Source of the DNA: Lentzea nigeriaca
Lineage (GTDB): Bacteria; Actinomycetota; Actinomycetes; Mycobacteriales; Pseudonocardiaceae
Length of the DNA: 64,000 nucleotides
Direction: 5' to 3'
Assembly (NCBI RefSeq): GCF_016907955.1
Contig: NZ_JAFBCX010000006.1
Location: 248,001 to 312,000, forward strand
Below the pieces are notes generated by a model that searched no databases, was not told the DNA's origin, and worked only from the letters and a program-made list of their open reading frames with translations. A program made the position numbers and the translations under genes. Below, piece by piece: positions 52,263-60,822 of the stretch. How positions within the stretch are numbered: position 1 is the first letter of the stretch; every line of letters starts with the position of its first letter.

Positions 52263-53729
52263 ATGGTCGATGACTCCCCTGTCGTGCTGGACGGTCAGTC
52301 CCTCGGCGCCGACGACGTGGTCCGCGTCGCGAGATACCACGCCCCTGTGGCCCTTCACACCGACGGGCTCGACCGTCTCGAAGCGTCGTGGCGCGCCAGC
52401 CAGCGCCTGGTGGTGCGACGGCAGGTCTACGGCCGCACCACCGGTGTCGGCGCGAACCGTGACCAGATCGTCAGCACCGAGGGCTGGGCCGAGCACGGCC
52501 TCCGCCTGCTGCGCAGCCACGCGGGCGGCCTCGGCGGCATGCTCCCCGAGGAACAGGTGCGGGCCATGATGGTCGTGCGCCTCAACCAGCTGCTCGCGGG
52601 CGGCGCGGGCGTGCGCAGATCCGTGGCCGACGCTCTGCAGACCGCTCTGAACAGCAGCTGCTACCCCGGCGTGCACGAGTACGGCGCCATCGGCACGGGC
52701 GACCTCACGGCACTGGCCGAGACCGGCCTGACCCTGCTCGGCGAACGCTACTGGCTCGGCTCGACGCAGACCCCCGACCCGATCGAGCTGGACTCGGGCG
52801 ACGCGCTGGCGTTGATCAGCAGCAACGCCCTGACCATCGGCATGGCGGGCCTCGCCTGGCAGGACGCCCACCAGCTGCTCAAGGCCACCCACGTCGTGGC
52901 GGCGCTGTCGTTCCTCGCCGTGGACGGAGCCGTCGAGGCCTACGACGAACGCGTGCACCTCGGCCGCCCGCACCCCGGTCAGGTGGCGGTGGCCGCCGAG
53001 ATGCGCCGGTTACTCGGCGAGCCGTCACGCCCACCCGCCCGCATCCAGGACCCGTTCGGCTACCGCTGCTTCCCACAGATCCACGGCCCGGCCGTCGACG
53101 CCGCCACCGACCTCGCCCGCGTCCTCGACGTCGAGTTCAACGCCGCCGCCGAGAACCCGTTGATCGTCGCCGACCAGTTCGGCCCGGACGACGACGCCGC
53201 GTACCACCACGGCGCCTTCCACAGCGCGTACCTCGGCCAGGCGCTGGACCGCCTGCGGTTGTCGATGCTGCACACCGGCCACCTCTCGACCGCCCGTCTC
53301 GCCACCCTGGTCGAACCGAACTTCACGGGCCTGCGCCCGTTTCTCGCCGAAGGCGTGCGGGGCAGCTCGGGCGTGATGATCCTCGAGTACAGCGCCAACT
53401 CCGCGCTGGCGGAGGTCCGCACGCTCGCCGAGCCCGCGAGCATCGGCAACGCCGTGGTGTCGCGCGGCCAGGAGGAGAACTCGAGCTTCGCCTTCCAGTC
53501 CGCGTCGCAGGCGCTGCGGTCGCTGGGAGCGTTCCGGCTGGTGCTGGCCTGCGAGATCGTGGCGGCCGTACGCGCTCTGCGGTTGCGCGGCATACGGCCG
53601 GACACCGCACCGTTGCGGGCCGCCTTCGAGATGGCCGAGGCGAAGCTCAACCCGGACATGGCCGACCGCCAGCTCAGCCCGGACGTCGAAGTGGCGTCGG
53701 CACTTCTGGACGACTTCGCCTCCTGCTGA
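52263..53729 (+). CDS. Aromatic amino-acid ammonia-lyase/histidase-family protein with altered MIO triad
   Basis: About 488 residues of the HAL/PAL family: VYGRTTGVGANRD (equivalent to YGxNTGFG), SSCYPGVHEYGAIGTGDLTA, SSNALTIGMAGLAW, RIQDPFGYRCFPQIHG, EFNAAAENPLIV and GQEENSSFAFQS. The usual Ala-Ser-Gly triad that cyclises to the MIO cofactor is replaced by Gly144-Thr145-Gly146. Whether MIO can form is open, so the product may be an active variant, a different lyase or a non-catalytic homologue. ATG 52263 was chosen; ATG 52245 would add six residues. Only 29 bp separate it from the divergent helicase gene. Confidence 0.85.
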   Translation: MVDDSPVVLDGQSLGADDVVRVARYHAPVALHTDGLDRLEASWRASQRLVVRRQVYGRTTGVGANRDQIVSTEGWAEHGLRLLRSHAGGLGGMLPEEQVRAMMVVRLNQLLAGGAGVRRSVADALQTALNSSCYPGVHEYGAIGTGDLTALAETGLTLLGERYWLGSTQTPDPIELDSGDALALISSNALTIGMAGLAWQDAHQLLKATHVVAALSFLAVDGAVEAYDERVHLGRPHPGQVAVAAEMRRLLGEPSRPPARIQDPFGYRCFPQIHGPAVDAATDLARVLDVEFNAAAENPLIVADQFGPDDDAAYHHGAFHSAYLGQALDRLRLSMLHTGHLSTARLATLVEPNFTGLRPFLAEGVRGSSGVMILEYSANSALAEVRTLAEPASIGNAVVSRGQEENSSFAFQSASQALRSLGAFRLVLACEIVAAVRALRLRGIRPDTAPLRAAFEMAEAKLNPDMADRQLSPDVEVASALLDDFASC

Positions 53730-53807
53730 TCTCGCCCTTGATCTCCACCTTTGTCGAGCTTTTACGGTGGGCGTGACCGAGGAGATCGAGGTGGGGATGT
53801 GGTCGTG

Positions 53808-54764
53808 ATGAGGGCTGTCCGCGTGCACGAGTTCGGTGGACCTGAGGTGCTGCGCGTCGACGAGATTCCCGAGCCGGTGGCCGGTCCGGGACAGGTGGTG
53901 GTCGGCATGACCATCGCCGACGTGCTCTTCCTGGACACGCTGTTGCGCAGCGGCTGGGGCGGCGAGTTCTTCCCGCGCAGGCCTCCGTACGTGCCTGGGG
54001 GAGGCGGCGCGGGGCACGTGCTGTCGGTCGGCGAGGGCGTGGACCCGGCCTGGCTCGGCCGGCACGTCATCGGCCGCGGGCCCGAGGGCTACGCGGAACA
54101 GGTCGTCTTCGCGGCCGACGAGATCGTCGCGGTCCCGGAGGGCCTGGGCTCGGCCGAGGCAACCGCGATGCTCCACGACGGAGCCACCGCGGTGAACATC
54201 TCCCGCCGGGTGAAGGTCGAGCGTGGCGACTGGGTCCTGATCGCGGCGGCCGCGGGCGGCGCGGGTTCGGTGCTGGTGCAACTGATGCGCGACGCCGGCG
54301 CACGGGTCATCGCCGCCGCTCGCGGCGAACGCAAACTCTCCCTGACCCGCGAACTCGGCGCGGAGGTGACCGTCGACTACTCACTCCCCGGCTGGCAGGA
54401 CCAAGTCCGCGATGCGGCCGGCGACATCGGCGTGGCGTTCGACGGCGCGGGAGGAGCCCTCGGCAAGGCCACGTTCGAGACCGTGGCCCGCGGCGGCCAC
54501 TTCGTGACGTACGGCAGCTCGGACGGGTTCGCCGACATCGACCCGGAGCTGGCGAGCCGCCGGCAGGTGCACGTCGACAACGTGCTCGCTACGGCTCCGG
54601 ACACGGCGACCGTGCACGAACACCTCACGGAGGCGCTCGCACTCACCGCGCAGGGCCGGATCCGTCCGGTGATCGGCGCGACCTATCCGCTGGCGGAGGC
54701 CGAAAAGGCGCACAGGTCGTTGGAGGAACGCACGACGCTCGGCAAGTCGCTGCTGCTCATTTAG
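53808..54764 (+). CDS. Quinone oxidoreductase-like NADPH dehydrogenase (MDR superfamily)
   Basis: 318 residues of the medium-chain dehydrogenase/reductase superfamily, zinc-independent QOR branch: MRAVRVHEFGGPEVLRVDEI, VPGGGGAGHVLSVGEGVD, then the nucleotide-binding fold WVLIAAAAGGAGSVLVQLMR and GARVIAAARGERKLSLTREL. No zinc-binding cysteines or structural zinc loop are seen. It reduces quinones or enoyl-type substrates with NADPH; the substrate is unknown. ATG 53808 follows a GGTGGGG ribosome-like site, and the three codons upstream (GTGGTCGTG) offer weaker alternatives. Confidence 0.88.
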   Translation: MRAVRVHEFGGPEVLRVDEIPEPVAGPGQVVVGMTIADVLFLDTLLRSGWGGEFFPRRPPYVPGGGGAGHVLSVGEGVDPAWLGRHVIGRGPEGYAEQVVFAADEIVAVPEGLGSAEATAMLHDGATAVNISRRVKVERGDWVLIAAAAGGAGSVLVQLMRDAGARVIAAARGERKLSLTRELGAEVTVDYSLPGWQDQVRDAAGDIGVAFDGAGGALGKATFETVARGGHFVTYGSSDGFADIDPELASRRQVHVDNVLATAPDTATVHEHLTEALALTAQGRIRPVIGATYPLAEAEKAHRSLEERTTLGKSLLLI

Positions 54765-54802
54765 CGTTATCAGCAAAGTCGCCTCTGGCACCTCCAGCCG
54801 AT

Positions 54803-55618
54803 GTGATGATCCTCTTCATGGATCTCGCACACGATGAACTCGGCTCCGGCGCACCACTGCTGGTCGTGCCCGGCGGCCCGCTGCTCGCCCCGTCCTACCT
54901 GGGCGACCTGGGCGGGATCCCCGCACGCCTGCATCTGCTGCACCTGCGCGGCACCGGGAGGTCCGGCCCCGCCGACCCGGCGGACCTGCGCTTCGACCTG
55001 CACGTCGACGACGTCGAGGCCTACCGCGCCCACGCCGGTCTCGACCCGGTGGACGTGCTGGCGCACTCGGCGGGCGCGGCCATCGCGATCCGGTACGCGC
55101 TGCGCTACCCGTCGCACGTGCGCCGGTTGGTGCTCGTGACACCCAGCCTGCGATCCCTCGGCACCGGTCCGGACCTGGCGCAGCTGCGGGCCGTCGCGGA
55201 GTCCAGGTCCGACGAGCCCTGGTACCCGGCGATCAAGGAGTCGCTCGAGGCAGTGCTCGCCGGCAGTGTCGCGGGAACTGATTGGGCCGCGATGACTCCT
55301 TTCTTCTACGCACGGTGGGACGACGCCGCACAGGAACACGCCCGCACGGCCGAGGCCACGCGGCTGCCCAACGCGGCGTCCGCCTACTACGCGGCCGGTG
55401 CGCCGGTCGCGACGCCGGAGGAGCTTGCCGGGCTGGACCTCCCGGTGTTGATGCTGGCCGGTGAGGTCGACGCGACTCCGTCGCCCGCCGCGGCGCGGCA
55501 GGCGGCTCAGTTGTTCCAGCGCTGCGATGTGGTGGTGCAGCCCGGTGCCGGGCACTACCCGTGGCAGGACGATCCCGCCTTCTTCCGGAACGCGATCGCC
55601 GACTTCCTGGCCGGGTGA
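54803..55618 (+). CDS. Alpha/beta hydrolase (proline iminopeptidase-like)
   Basis: 271 residues with an alpha/beta hydrolase order: oxyanion loop VVPGGPLLAPSYLG, LHLRGTGRSG, nucleophile elbow VLAHSAGAAIAIRYA (Ser), then LPVLMLAGEVDATPSPAA with the Asp and GAGHYPW with the catalytic His. The VPGGP and RGTGRS pattern is that of proline iminopeptidase and related esterases. GTG 54803 and ATG 54818 are both possible; neither has a good ribosome site. It lies 38 bp after the oxidoreductase gene and may be co-transcribed. Substrate unknown. Confidence 0.85.
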   Translation: MMILFMDLAHDELGSGAPLLVVPGGPLLAPSYLGDLGGIPARLHLLHLRGTGRSGPADPADLRFDLHVDDVEAYRAHAGLDPVDVLAHSAGAAIAIRYALRYPSHVRRLVLVTPSLRSLGTGPDLAQLRAVAESRSDEPWYPAIKESLEAVLAGSVAGTDWAAMTPFFYARWDDAAQEHARTAEATRLPNAASAYYAAGAPVATPEELAGLDLPVLMLAGEVDATPSPAAARQAAQLFQRCDVVVQPGAGHYPWQDDPAFFRNAIADFLAG

Positions 55619-55950
55619 CCGCTGCCGGGTGGTGTGGAGCAGGCGGCGCGCCGAAGGCTGGCCTCGCCCGCAGGGATGGCGGGCACGGCTGGGGGCTGGC
55701 AGGACTGGGCGGACACGCAAGGCCGGGCGCGGAGGCGCGCACCGCTGGGGCTGGCAGGGCTGAGCTGGGCGGGCTGGGCATTCAGCTGTTGTCGCCGACC
55801 GGTGAAGCGAGCCACTCGGCTGCTCCCCGCACACCACTGCCGTGCCGCGCCCCCTGTGCCAGGCACGACCATCGCGACCGGCTCCTCGTTCGTGCGCGAG
55901 TGGCCGGGGTGCGCCGCCATCCCCGGTGCGGCGCATCCCGGCTCAGCCCG
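55619..55950. other. 332-bp intergenic region, GC-rich, degenerate short repeats
   Basis: No supported gene. The left part (55680-55790) contains several copies of GGGGCTGGCAGG/GGGCTGGC-type sequence, probably slippage-derived. Frames through the region give arginine/alanine-rich nonsense. Both flanking genes end here (convergent), but no strong hairpin was found. Confidence 0.6.
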
Positions 55951-56235
55951 TCAGCCGCCCGCCACCGACGGCAGGATCTGGATCTCGGCGCCCGCCGGGA
56001 GCGGGGTGGCCGGGCCGGAGAGGCGGCGGCACTCCTCGCCGTTGACGTAGAAGTTCACGTAGCGGCGTAAGGCGGCGCGTTCGTCGCGCAGGCGGCGGTC
56101 GAGGGCCGGGTAGGTGTCGGCGAGGACGTCCAGAGCCGCGCCCAGGGTGGCTGGTTCGGGGACGTCGACGTCCAGGTGTGCGGCGCCGTCGGTCGCGGTG
56201 CGGAGGACGCCAGGGATCAGGACCGTCACCTTCAC
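55951..56235 (-). CDS. MoaD/ThiS-type ubiquitin-like small protein
   Basis: 94 residues with the beta-grasp pattern KVTVLIPGVLRTATDG, VDVPEPATLGAALDVLADTY, RRYVNFYVNGEECRRLSGP and AEIQILPSVAGG. The C-terminal diglycine is the site of activation (adenylation, then thiocarboxylate or conjugation) in MoaD/ThiS and SAMP proteins. The GTG overlaps the stop of the BNR-repeat gene (GTGA), so translation is coupled. Pairing of a MoaD-like protein with this BNR protein is widespread in actinomycetes, but its role is unknown. It may be a sulfur carrier or a conjugating modifier. Confidence 0.85.
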   Translation of the reverse strand: MKVTVLIPGVLRTATDGAAHLDVDVPEPATLGAALDVLADTYPALDRRLRDERAALRRYVNFYVNGEECRRLSGPATPLPAGAEIQILPSVAGG

Positions 56236-57311
56236 GTCGGGATCACCGCTGCCCGCACCGACATCACGTCCGGCAGGTGGGCCGCCACCTGGTGCCAGGT
56301 CTCGCCCTCGTCCGGGCTCGCGTAGACCTCGCCCGAGCGCGAGCCGAAGTAGACGCCGGGGACCTCGGCGTTGTCGGTGCACATCGCGTCGCGCATCACG
56401 GCGGTCCAGAAGTTGTCGGGCAGGCCGGTGCCCAGGGCCTCCCAGGACTTGCCCGCGTCGCGCGAGCGGTAGACGCGGCACTTGCCCTCCGGCGGGAAGC
56501 GGCGGCCGTCCGCCTCGATCGGGAACGTGAAGATCGTGTCCGGGTCGTTGGGGTGGACGACCATGGCGAAGCCGAAGTCGGTGGGCAAGCCGTCCGCGAT
56601 GGACTGCCAGGTGTCGCCGCCGTCGTCGCTGCGGTAGACGCCGTGGTGGTTCTGGGCGTAGAAGCGCGACGGGTTCGCCGGGTGTTGCGCGACCTTGTGC
56701 ACGCACTGGCCGAACTCCGGCCACGGGTCGGGGAAGAAGTACGCCTTGATGCCCTTGTTGCGGGCTTCCCAGGACTTGCCGCCGTCCGCCGTGCGGTAGA
56801 CGCCGCCGGTCGACATCGCGACGAGCACGCGGTCCGGGTCGGACGGGTCGGGGACGATCGTGTGGACAGCCTGGCCGCCGAAACCCGCCTCCCACTCCGG
56901 GCGGTGCGGGTGGTTCCAGAGGCCTTCCACGAACTCGAACGAGCGGCCGCCGTCCGTCGACTTGAACAGGGCCGAGGGCTGGGTGCCCGCCCACACCACG
57001 CCCGGCTGGGAAGCCGGCGCCGGCTGGATTTGCCACACGCGTTCCAAAGCGGCGTCGTCCACCGGGAACGCGATCGGCGGCGACGAGGACTCCTCCCACG
57101 TGGCGCCAAGATCGTCCGAAATGGACACGCCCGGCCCGAAGTGCGGTGAGGACACCCCGGCGAGCAGGCGCAGACCGGAGCGGGTGTCGAAGGCGACCGC
57201 GTACACCTCCTGCATCGCGTGGTGCGGCCCGTCGACCTGCCACGTGACCCGATCCTCGCTGCGGGCGAGCCACAGCCCCTTGCGCGTCCCGATCGCCACG
57301 ACCACCGTCAT
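56232..57311 (-). CDS. BNR/sialidase-like beta-propeller (exo-alpha-sialidase-fold) protein
   Basis: 359 residues with repeated Asp-box motifs: SISDDLGATWEE, KSTDGGRSFEF, RTADGGKSWEARN, RSDDGGDTWQSI, RSRDAGKSWEALG and ASPDEGETWHQVAA. The S/T-x-D-x-G-x-x-W pattern builds a six-bladed propeller. It has no signal peptide, so it is cytoplasmic. Catalytic arginines of true sialidases are not obvious. It is co-translated with the MoaD-like protein and may be its substrate or scaffold. Confidence 0.85.
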   Translation of the reverse strand: MTVVVAIGTRKGLWLARSEDRVTWQVDGPHHAMQEVYAVAFDTRSGLRLLAGVSSPHFGPGVSISDDLGATWEESSSPPIAFPVDDAALERVWQIQPAPASQPGVVWAGTQPSALFKSTDGGRSFEFVEGLWNHPHRPEWEAGFGGQAVHTIVPDPSDPDRVLVAMSTGGVYRTADGGKSWEARNKGIKAYFFPDPWPEFGQCVHKVAQHPANPSRFYAQNHHGVYRSDDGGDTWQSIADGLPTDFGFAMVVHPNDPDTIFTFPIEADGRRFPPEGKCRVYRSRDAGKSWEALGTGLPDNFWTAVMRDAMCTDNAEVPGVYFGSRSGEVYASPDEGETWHQVAAHLPDVMSVRAAVIPT

Positions 57312-57409
57312 CTCAACCTGACCTCCCTGCGGAAGATGTGATGCGGAGCACGTTACGCCGGGGGTCCGACAATTTCCGGGCGTGCGGGAAACCCCACGTA
57401 GACCGACAA

Positions 57410-57425
57410 GTTACTCACTGGTAGC
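57410..57425. promoter_or_regulatory. Imperfect inverted repeat upstream of acyl-CoA dehydrogenase, possible TetR-type operator
   Basis: GTTACTCACTGGTAGC has outer arms GTTAC/GTAGC-like symmetry (TAC..GTA) around six bases and lies about 31 bp before the GTG start. Similar TTACT-n-GTA elements precede fatty-acid catabolism genes in actinomycetes, where TetR-family regulators bind. The assignment is tentative. Confidence 0.35.
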
Positions 57426-57455
57426 GTCCGAAAAAGGAGACGCAAGGAGGCGCCA

Positions 57456-59153
57456 GTGCTGCTCGACCCGAACCACTACGACCCCGCCCACCTCGACGAC
57501 GAGACACGCCGCCTGCTCAGGGCGACGATCGACTGGTTCGAGGCCCGCGGCAAGCGGCAGCTGATCGCGGACGCGCAGGACAAGGTCTGGTACACGGAGT
57601 TCCTGGACTTCGTGAAGCGGGAGAAACTCTTCGCCACCTTCTGCACGCCGAGCAGCGTCGACCCCACCAAGCGCTGGGACGCCGCCCGCAACGCCGCGTT
57701 CAGCGAGGTGCTCGGCTTCTACGGCCTGCAGTACTGGTACGCCTGGCAGGTCACGGTGCTCGGCCTCGGCCCTATCTGGATGAGCGGCAACGAGGAGGCA
57801 AAGCAGAAGGCAGCGGCCCTCCTCGACAGCGGCGCGGTCTTCGCGTTCGGCCTCTCCGAGAAGGAGCACGGCGCCGACGTCTACAACACCGACATGATCG
57901 TCACGAAGACCGACGACGGCTCCGGAGACATTTCATTCAGGGCAAACGGCAGCAAGTACTACATCGGCAACGGCAACGTCGCCGGCATGGTCAGCGTCTT
58001 CGGCAAGCTCGACGACGAGTACCTCTTCTTCGCCGTCGACAGCCAGCACGAGAACTTCAAGCTCATCAAGAACGTCGTCGACAGCCAGATGTTCGTGAGC
58101 GAGTTCCGCCTCGACGACTACCCGCTGACGGACTCGGACATCCTCCACCGCGGCCCCGATGCGTTCTCCGCCGCGCTGAACACCGTCAACGTCGGCAAGT
58201 TCAACCTCTGCACGGCCAGCATCGGCATCTGCGAGCACTCCTTCTACGAGGCGATCACCCACGCCCACAACCGGATCCTCTACGGCAACCCGGTCACGAA
58301 CTTCCCGCACGTGCGCCAGAACTTCGTCGACGCGTACGCGCGCCTCACCGCGATGAAGCTCTTCGCGGACCGCAGCGTCGACTACTTCCGCTCAGCCAAC
58401 GAGAACGACCGCCGCTACCTCCTCTTCAACCCCATCACCAAGATGAAGGTCACGAGCGAGGGCGAGCACGTCATCGACCTGCTCTGGGACGTCATCGCCG
58501 CCAAGGGCTTCGAGAAGGACACCTACTTCACCCGTGCCACGGCCGACATCCGCGCACTGCCCAAGCTCGAGGGCACCGTGCACGTGAACCTGGCCCTGGT
58601 GCTGAAGTTCATGCCGAACTACCTCTTCAACCCGAAGGCCTACGACGAGGTCCCGACCCGCCACGACGCGAGCGACGACGACTTCTTCTGGCACCAGGGC
58701 CCCGCGCGCGGCCTCGGCAAGATCCAGTTCCACGACTGGGAGCCGATCTACACCGAGCACGCGCACCTGCCGAACGTCGCTCTCTTCCACGAGCAGGCCA
58801 AGGCGATCAAGACCCTGCTCACCACCGCCGCACCGGACGAGAAGCAGCGGCAGGACCTCGACTTCCTGCTGAACCTCGGCCACCTCTTCACCCTGGTCGT
58901 CTACGGCCAGCTGGTGCTGGAGCAGGCCAAGATCACCGGCACCGACTCCAACGTCCTCGACCAGATCTTCGACGTCCTGGTCCGCGACTTCGCCGGCTAC
59001 GCGACCGCGCTGCACGGCAAGGCCAGCAGCACCGAGGCGCAGCAGCAGTGGGCCGTCGGCCAGGTCCGCAAGCCGCACGTCGACCAGGCCCGCTTCGACG
59101 CCGTCTGGCAGCAGGTCGTCGGGCTGTCCGGCCAGTACGAGATGCGTCCGTAG
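57456..59153 (+). CDS. Acyl-CoA dehydrogenase family protein
   Basis: 565 residues with an acyl-CoA dehydrogenase fold: VWYTEFLDFVKREKLFATFC, VFAFGLSEKEHGADVYNTD (FAD/substrate binding), YYIGNGNVAGMVSVFGKLD, NVGKFNLCTASIGICEHSFY and KMKVTSEGEHVIDLLWDVIA. It is longer than the usual 380-400 residues, with an extended C-terminal region (AKAIKTLLTTAAPDEKQRQD), as in the very-long-chain or FadE-type subgroup. The GTG start follows AGGAGGC at optimal spacing. It is followed by a strong terminator hairpin and is probably monocistronic. Confidence 0.88.
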   Translation: MLLDPNHYDPAHLDDETRRLLRATIDWFEARGKRQLIADAQDKVWYTEFLDFVKREKLFATFCTPSSVDPTKRWDAARNAAFSEVLGFYGLQYWYAWQVTVLGLGPIWMSGNEEAKQKAAALLDSGAVFAFGLSEKEHGADVYNTDMIVTKTDDGSGDISFRANGSKYYIGNGNVAGMVSVFGKLDDEYLFFAVDSQHENFKLIKNVVDSQMFVSEFRLDDYPLTDSDILHRGPDAFSAALNTVNVGKFNLCTASIGICEHSFYEAITHAHNRILYGNPVTNFPHVRQNFVDAYARLTAMKLFADRSVDYFRSANENDRRYLLFNPITKMKVTSEGEHVIDLLWDVIAAKGFEKDTYFTRATADIRALPKLEGTVHVNLALVLKFMPNYLFNPKAYDEVPTRHDASDDDFFWHQGPARGLGKIQFHDWEPIYTEHAHLPNVALFHEQAKAIKTLLTTAAPDEKQRQDLDFLLNLGHLFTLVVYGQLVLEQAKITGTDSNVLDQIFDVLVRDFAGYATALHGKASSTEAQQQWAVGQVRKPHVDQARFDAVWQQVVGLSGQYEMRP

Positions 59154-59157
59154 CAAG

Positions 59158-59197
59158 ACGCGCGGAGGGCGAAGCGACAGCTTCGCCCTCCGCGCGT
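59158..59197 (+). terminator. Terminator hairpin after acyl-CoA dehydrogenase
   Basis: Perfect 18-bp stem ACGCGCGGAGGGCGAAGC pairing with GCTTCGCCCTCCGCGCGT around GACA, starting 4 bp after the stop at 59153. No U-tract, as usual for this GC content. Confidence 0.8.
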
Positions 59198-59684
59198 GTT
59201 CCACAAACGTTTTCATGAGCCCACCGCCGCCGCACCAGGCCGTTTCCCGATCGACGCCAGCTTCACCTTCCACAGCCCGCAGGACGACAACCCGGTGACG
59301 AGGCAGTACTCCACCGAGGCGCTGGTTCCCGGCGCGGCACCGCGGGGCGACCTCTTCGTCAGCGACCTGAACTGGTTGCGCAGCACCAACGGCCACGGCC
59401 CGGTCGAGATCGACACCACCAACGGCGAGGCCAAACAGGGTGACGGCGGCCCGATCACCATCCGCGGCAAGGTTTTCCCGAAGGGCCTCGGCACGCACGC
59501 TCCCGCGCAGATCGAGTACTACACGGTCTACGACAGCGGATCGGTGAACGGCACCGACGCCGCGAAGTCGTTGGAAGCCAAGGTGTCCGGCGCGACCGTC
59601 GTGCGGCTGATCGTGCGTGACGGCGGCAACGGCAAGTCGTACGACCACGCCGACTGGGGCGACGTGCGGATCACCTGTCAGTGA
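59196..59684 (+). pseudogene. NPCBM carbohydrate-binding fragment with internal deletion
   Basis: The frame contains FVSDLNWLRSTNGHGPVEID, NGEAKQGDGGPITIRGKVFP and KGLGTHAPAQIEYYT, the first half of an NPCBM (novel putative carbohydrate-binding) module. It then jumps directly to VYDSGSVNGTDAAKSLEAKV and GGNGKSYDHADWGDVRI, the last part of the same module. The middle strands that normally precede VYDSG (about 30 residues, including the FTADVGIDDE segment) are missing. There is no signal peptide, catalytic domain or good start; the first codons overlap the preceding terminator. It is best read as a fragment of a secreted glycosidase. Confidence 0.65.
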
Positions 59685-60313
59685 CGCTCCTGGTAGCGCT
59701 CCAACGCCGCGATCATGAGTTCGAGGCCGAACTCGAACTCGTGGTCGTGGTCGTAGGTGCCCAGCTCGTCCAGCACCTCGGCGGACAGCGGAAACGCCGA
59801 CGCGTCAACACCTTCGTACGGCGACAGCGCGATCCCGCCGAGCTCCGGCGACGTCGCGACCTCCCTCATCAACGTTCCCAGCAGGTAGGACACCATCGCC
59901 CGCATCATCCCGACGGCGATCTTGCCCCGGAAGCCCGCCCTGTCGAAGTTCATCAGCGCGGCCTCGATGGTCCTGAACCCGGCCTCGGTGCTCAGCCGCC
60001 GCGTCGCCAACATGACGAACGCGCGGGGATGCTGCTGCGCCAACGCCCGCACGGCCTTCGCGTGCGCCCTGATGTGGTCGCGCCAGTCGTCGCTGTCGAC
60101 GTGGTACGGCCTGGCCTCCGCCATGATCCGCTCGGCGGCGAGGTCCACCAGCATCGCCTTGTTCGGCACGTGGTTGTACAGCGACATCGTGCCCGCGCCC
60201 AGTTCGGCGGCGAGTCGCCTCATCGAGACGGCCTCCACGCCCTCACGTTCGATCAACCGCACCGCCGCATCCACGATGCGGGCGCGGGTCAACGGTTCAC
60301 GTGTGGAGGCCAC
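59678..60313 (-). CDS. TetR/AcrR-family transcriptional regulator
   Basis: 211 residues. The N-terminal HTH is clear: REPLTRARIVDAAVRLIERE, GVEAVSMRRLAAELGAGTMS and LYNHVPNKAMLVDLAAERIM. A C-terminal TetR_C-type ligand-binding helical region follows (IRAHAKAVRALAQQHPRAFV, VGMMRAMVSYLLGTLMREV). It is divergent from the SnoaL-like gene 68 bp away, and a perfect short palindrome lies in that gap, so it probably represses that gene and itself. Its end overlaps the NPCBM fragment by 7 bp. Confidence 0.9.
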   Translation of the reverse strand: MASTREPLTRARIVDAAVRLIEREGVEAVSMRRLAAELGAGTMSLYNHVPNKAMLVDLAAERIMAEARPYHVDSDDWRDHIRAHAKAVRALAQQHPRAFVMLATRRLSTEAGFRTIEAALMNFDRAGFRGKIAVGMMRAMVSYLLGTLMREVATSPELGGIALSPYEGVDASAFPLSAEVLDELGTYDHDHEFEFGLELMIAALERYQERH

Positions 60314-60350
60314 TGGCGGAGACCATACGACGTGGAGTAGCTTCCGTGCG

Positions 60351-60365
60351 ACGTACGGCGTACGT
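60351..60365. promoter_or_regulatory. Perfect 15-bp palindrome, probable TetR operator
   Basis: ACGTACGGCGTACGT consists of 6-bp arms around GGC and lies 17 bp upstream of the SnoaL-like ATG, next to its AGGAGG ribosome site, and 37 bp upstream of the TetR gene start. Binding here would block both directions. Confidence 0.55.
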
Positions 60366-60381
60366 AGGAGGGTCGGCCGGC

Positions 60382-60822
60382 ATGACCGAATCCAAGGCGC
60401 TCAGAGCGCTGCGCGAGGCGATCGTCCTGGAGCACATGGAAAGCAAGAACGACTTCGACTTCGACACCTCTCTGAACACGTTCCCCCACCCTCGGTACGA
60501 GATCATGGCGTCCGGCCAGGTGCTCGTCGGTGTGGACGAGGTTCGCGCGTACTGGCTGCGCACCCGCGAGGCATTTCCCGACCAGCGCAACAAGGTCATC
60601 GAGATCCACCACGCCGACGACGCGGTGGTCGTCGAGTTCGAGCTGCAGGGCACCCACCTCGGCAGCCTCACCGGCGAGGCGGTCACCGGCCGGTCCTTCA
60701 AGGTCAGGATGGCCGCTTTCTTCCTGTTCGACAAGGACGTGCTGGTCTGCGAGCGGGTGTACGGCGACAGCGCGACCGTGATGAGCCAGCTCGGCATGCT
60801 GGACCTCCCCGAGGCGTTCTAA
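60382..60822 (+). CDS. SnoaL-like/NTF2-fold protein (ester cyclase-like)
   Basis: 146 residues fitting the SnoaL/NTF2 fold: a helical start (ALRALREAIVLEHMESKNDF), PHPRYEIMASGQVLVGVDEV, AYWLRTREAFPDQRNKVIEI, HADDAVVVEFELQGTHLGSL and KVRMAAFFLFDKDVLVCERV. Such proteins are cyclases, isomerases or ligand-binding proteins. ATG 60382 with AGGAGG upstream is preferred over an earlier in-frame start at 60301 that would run through the operator. It is probably the target of the divergent TetR regulator. Confidence 0.8.
   Translation: MTESKALRALREAIVLEHMESKNDFDFDTSLNTFPHPRYEIMASGQVLVGVDEVRAYWLRTREAFPDQRNKVIEIHHADDAVVVEFELQGTHLGSLTGEAVTGRSFKVRMAAFFLFDKDVLVCERVYGDSATVMSQLGMLDLPEAF

Noticed and set aside
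53740..53787. Inverted GATCTCC/GGAGATC between lyase and oxidoreductase genes
   Set aside because: Only 7 bp with a 34-bp loop; too weak to call a terminator or operator.
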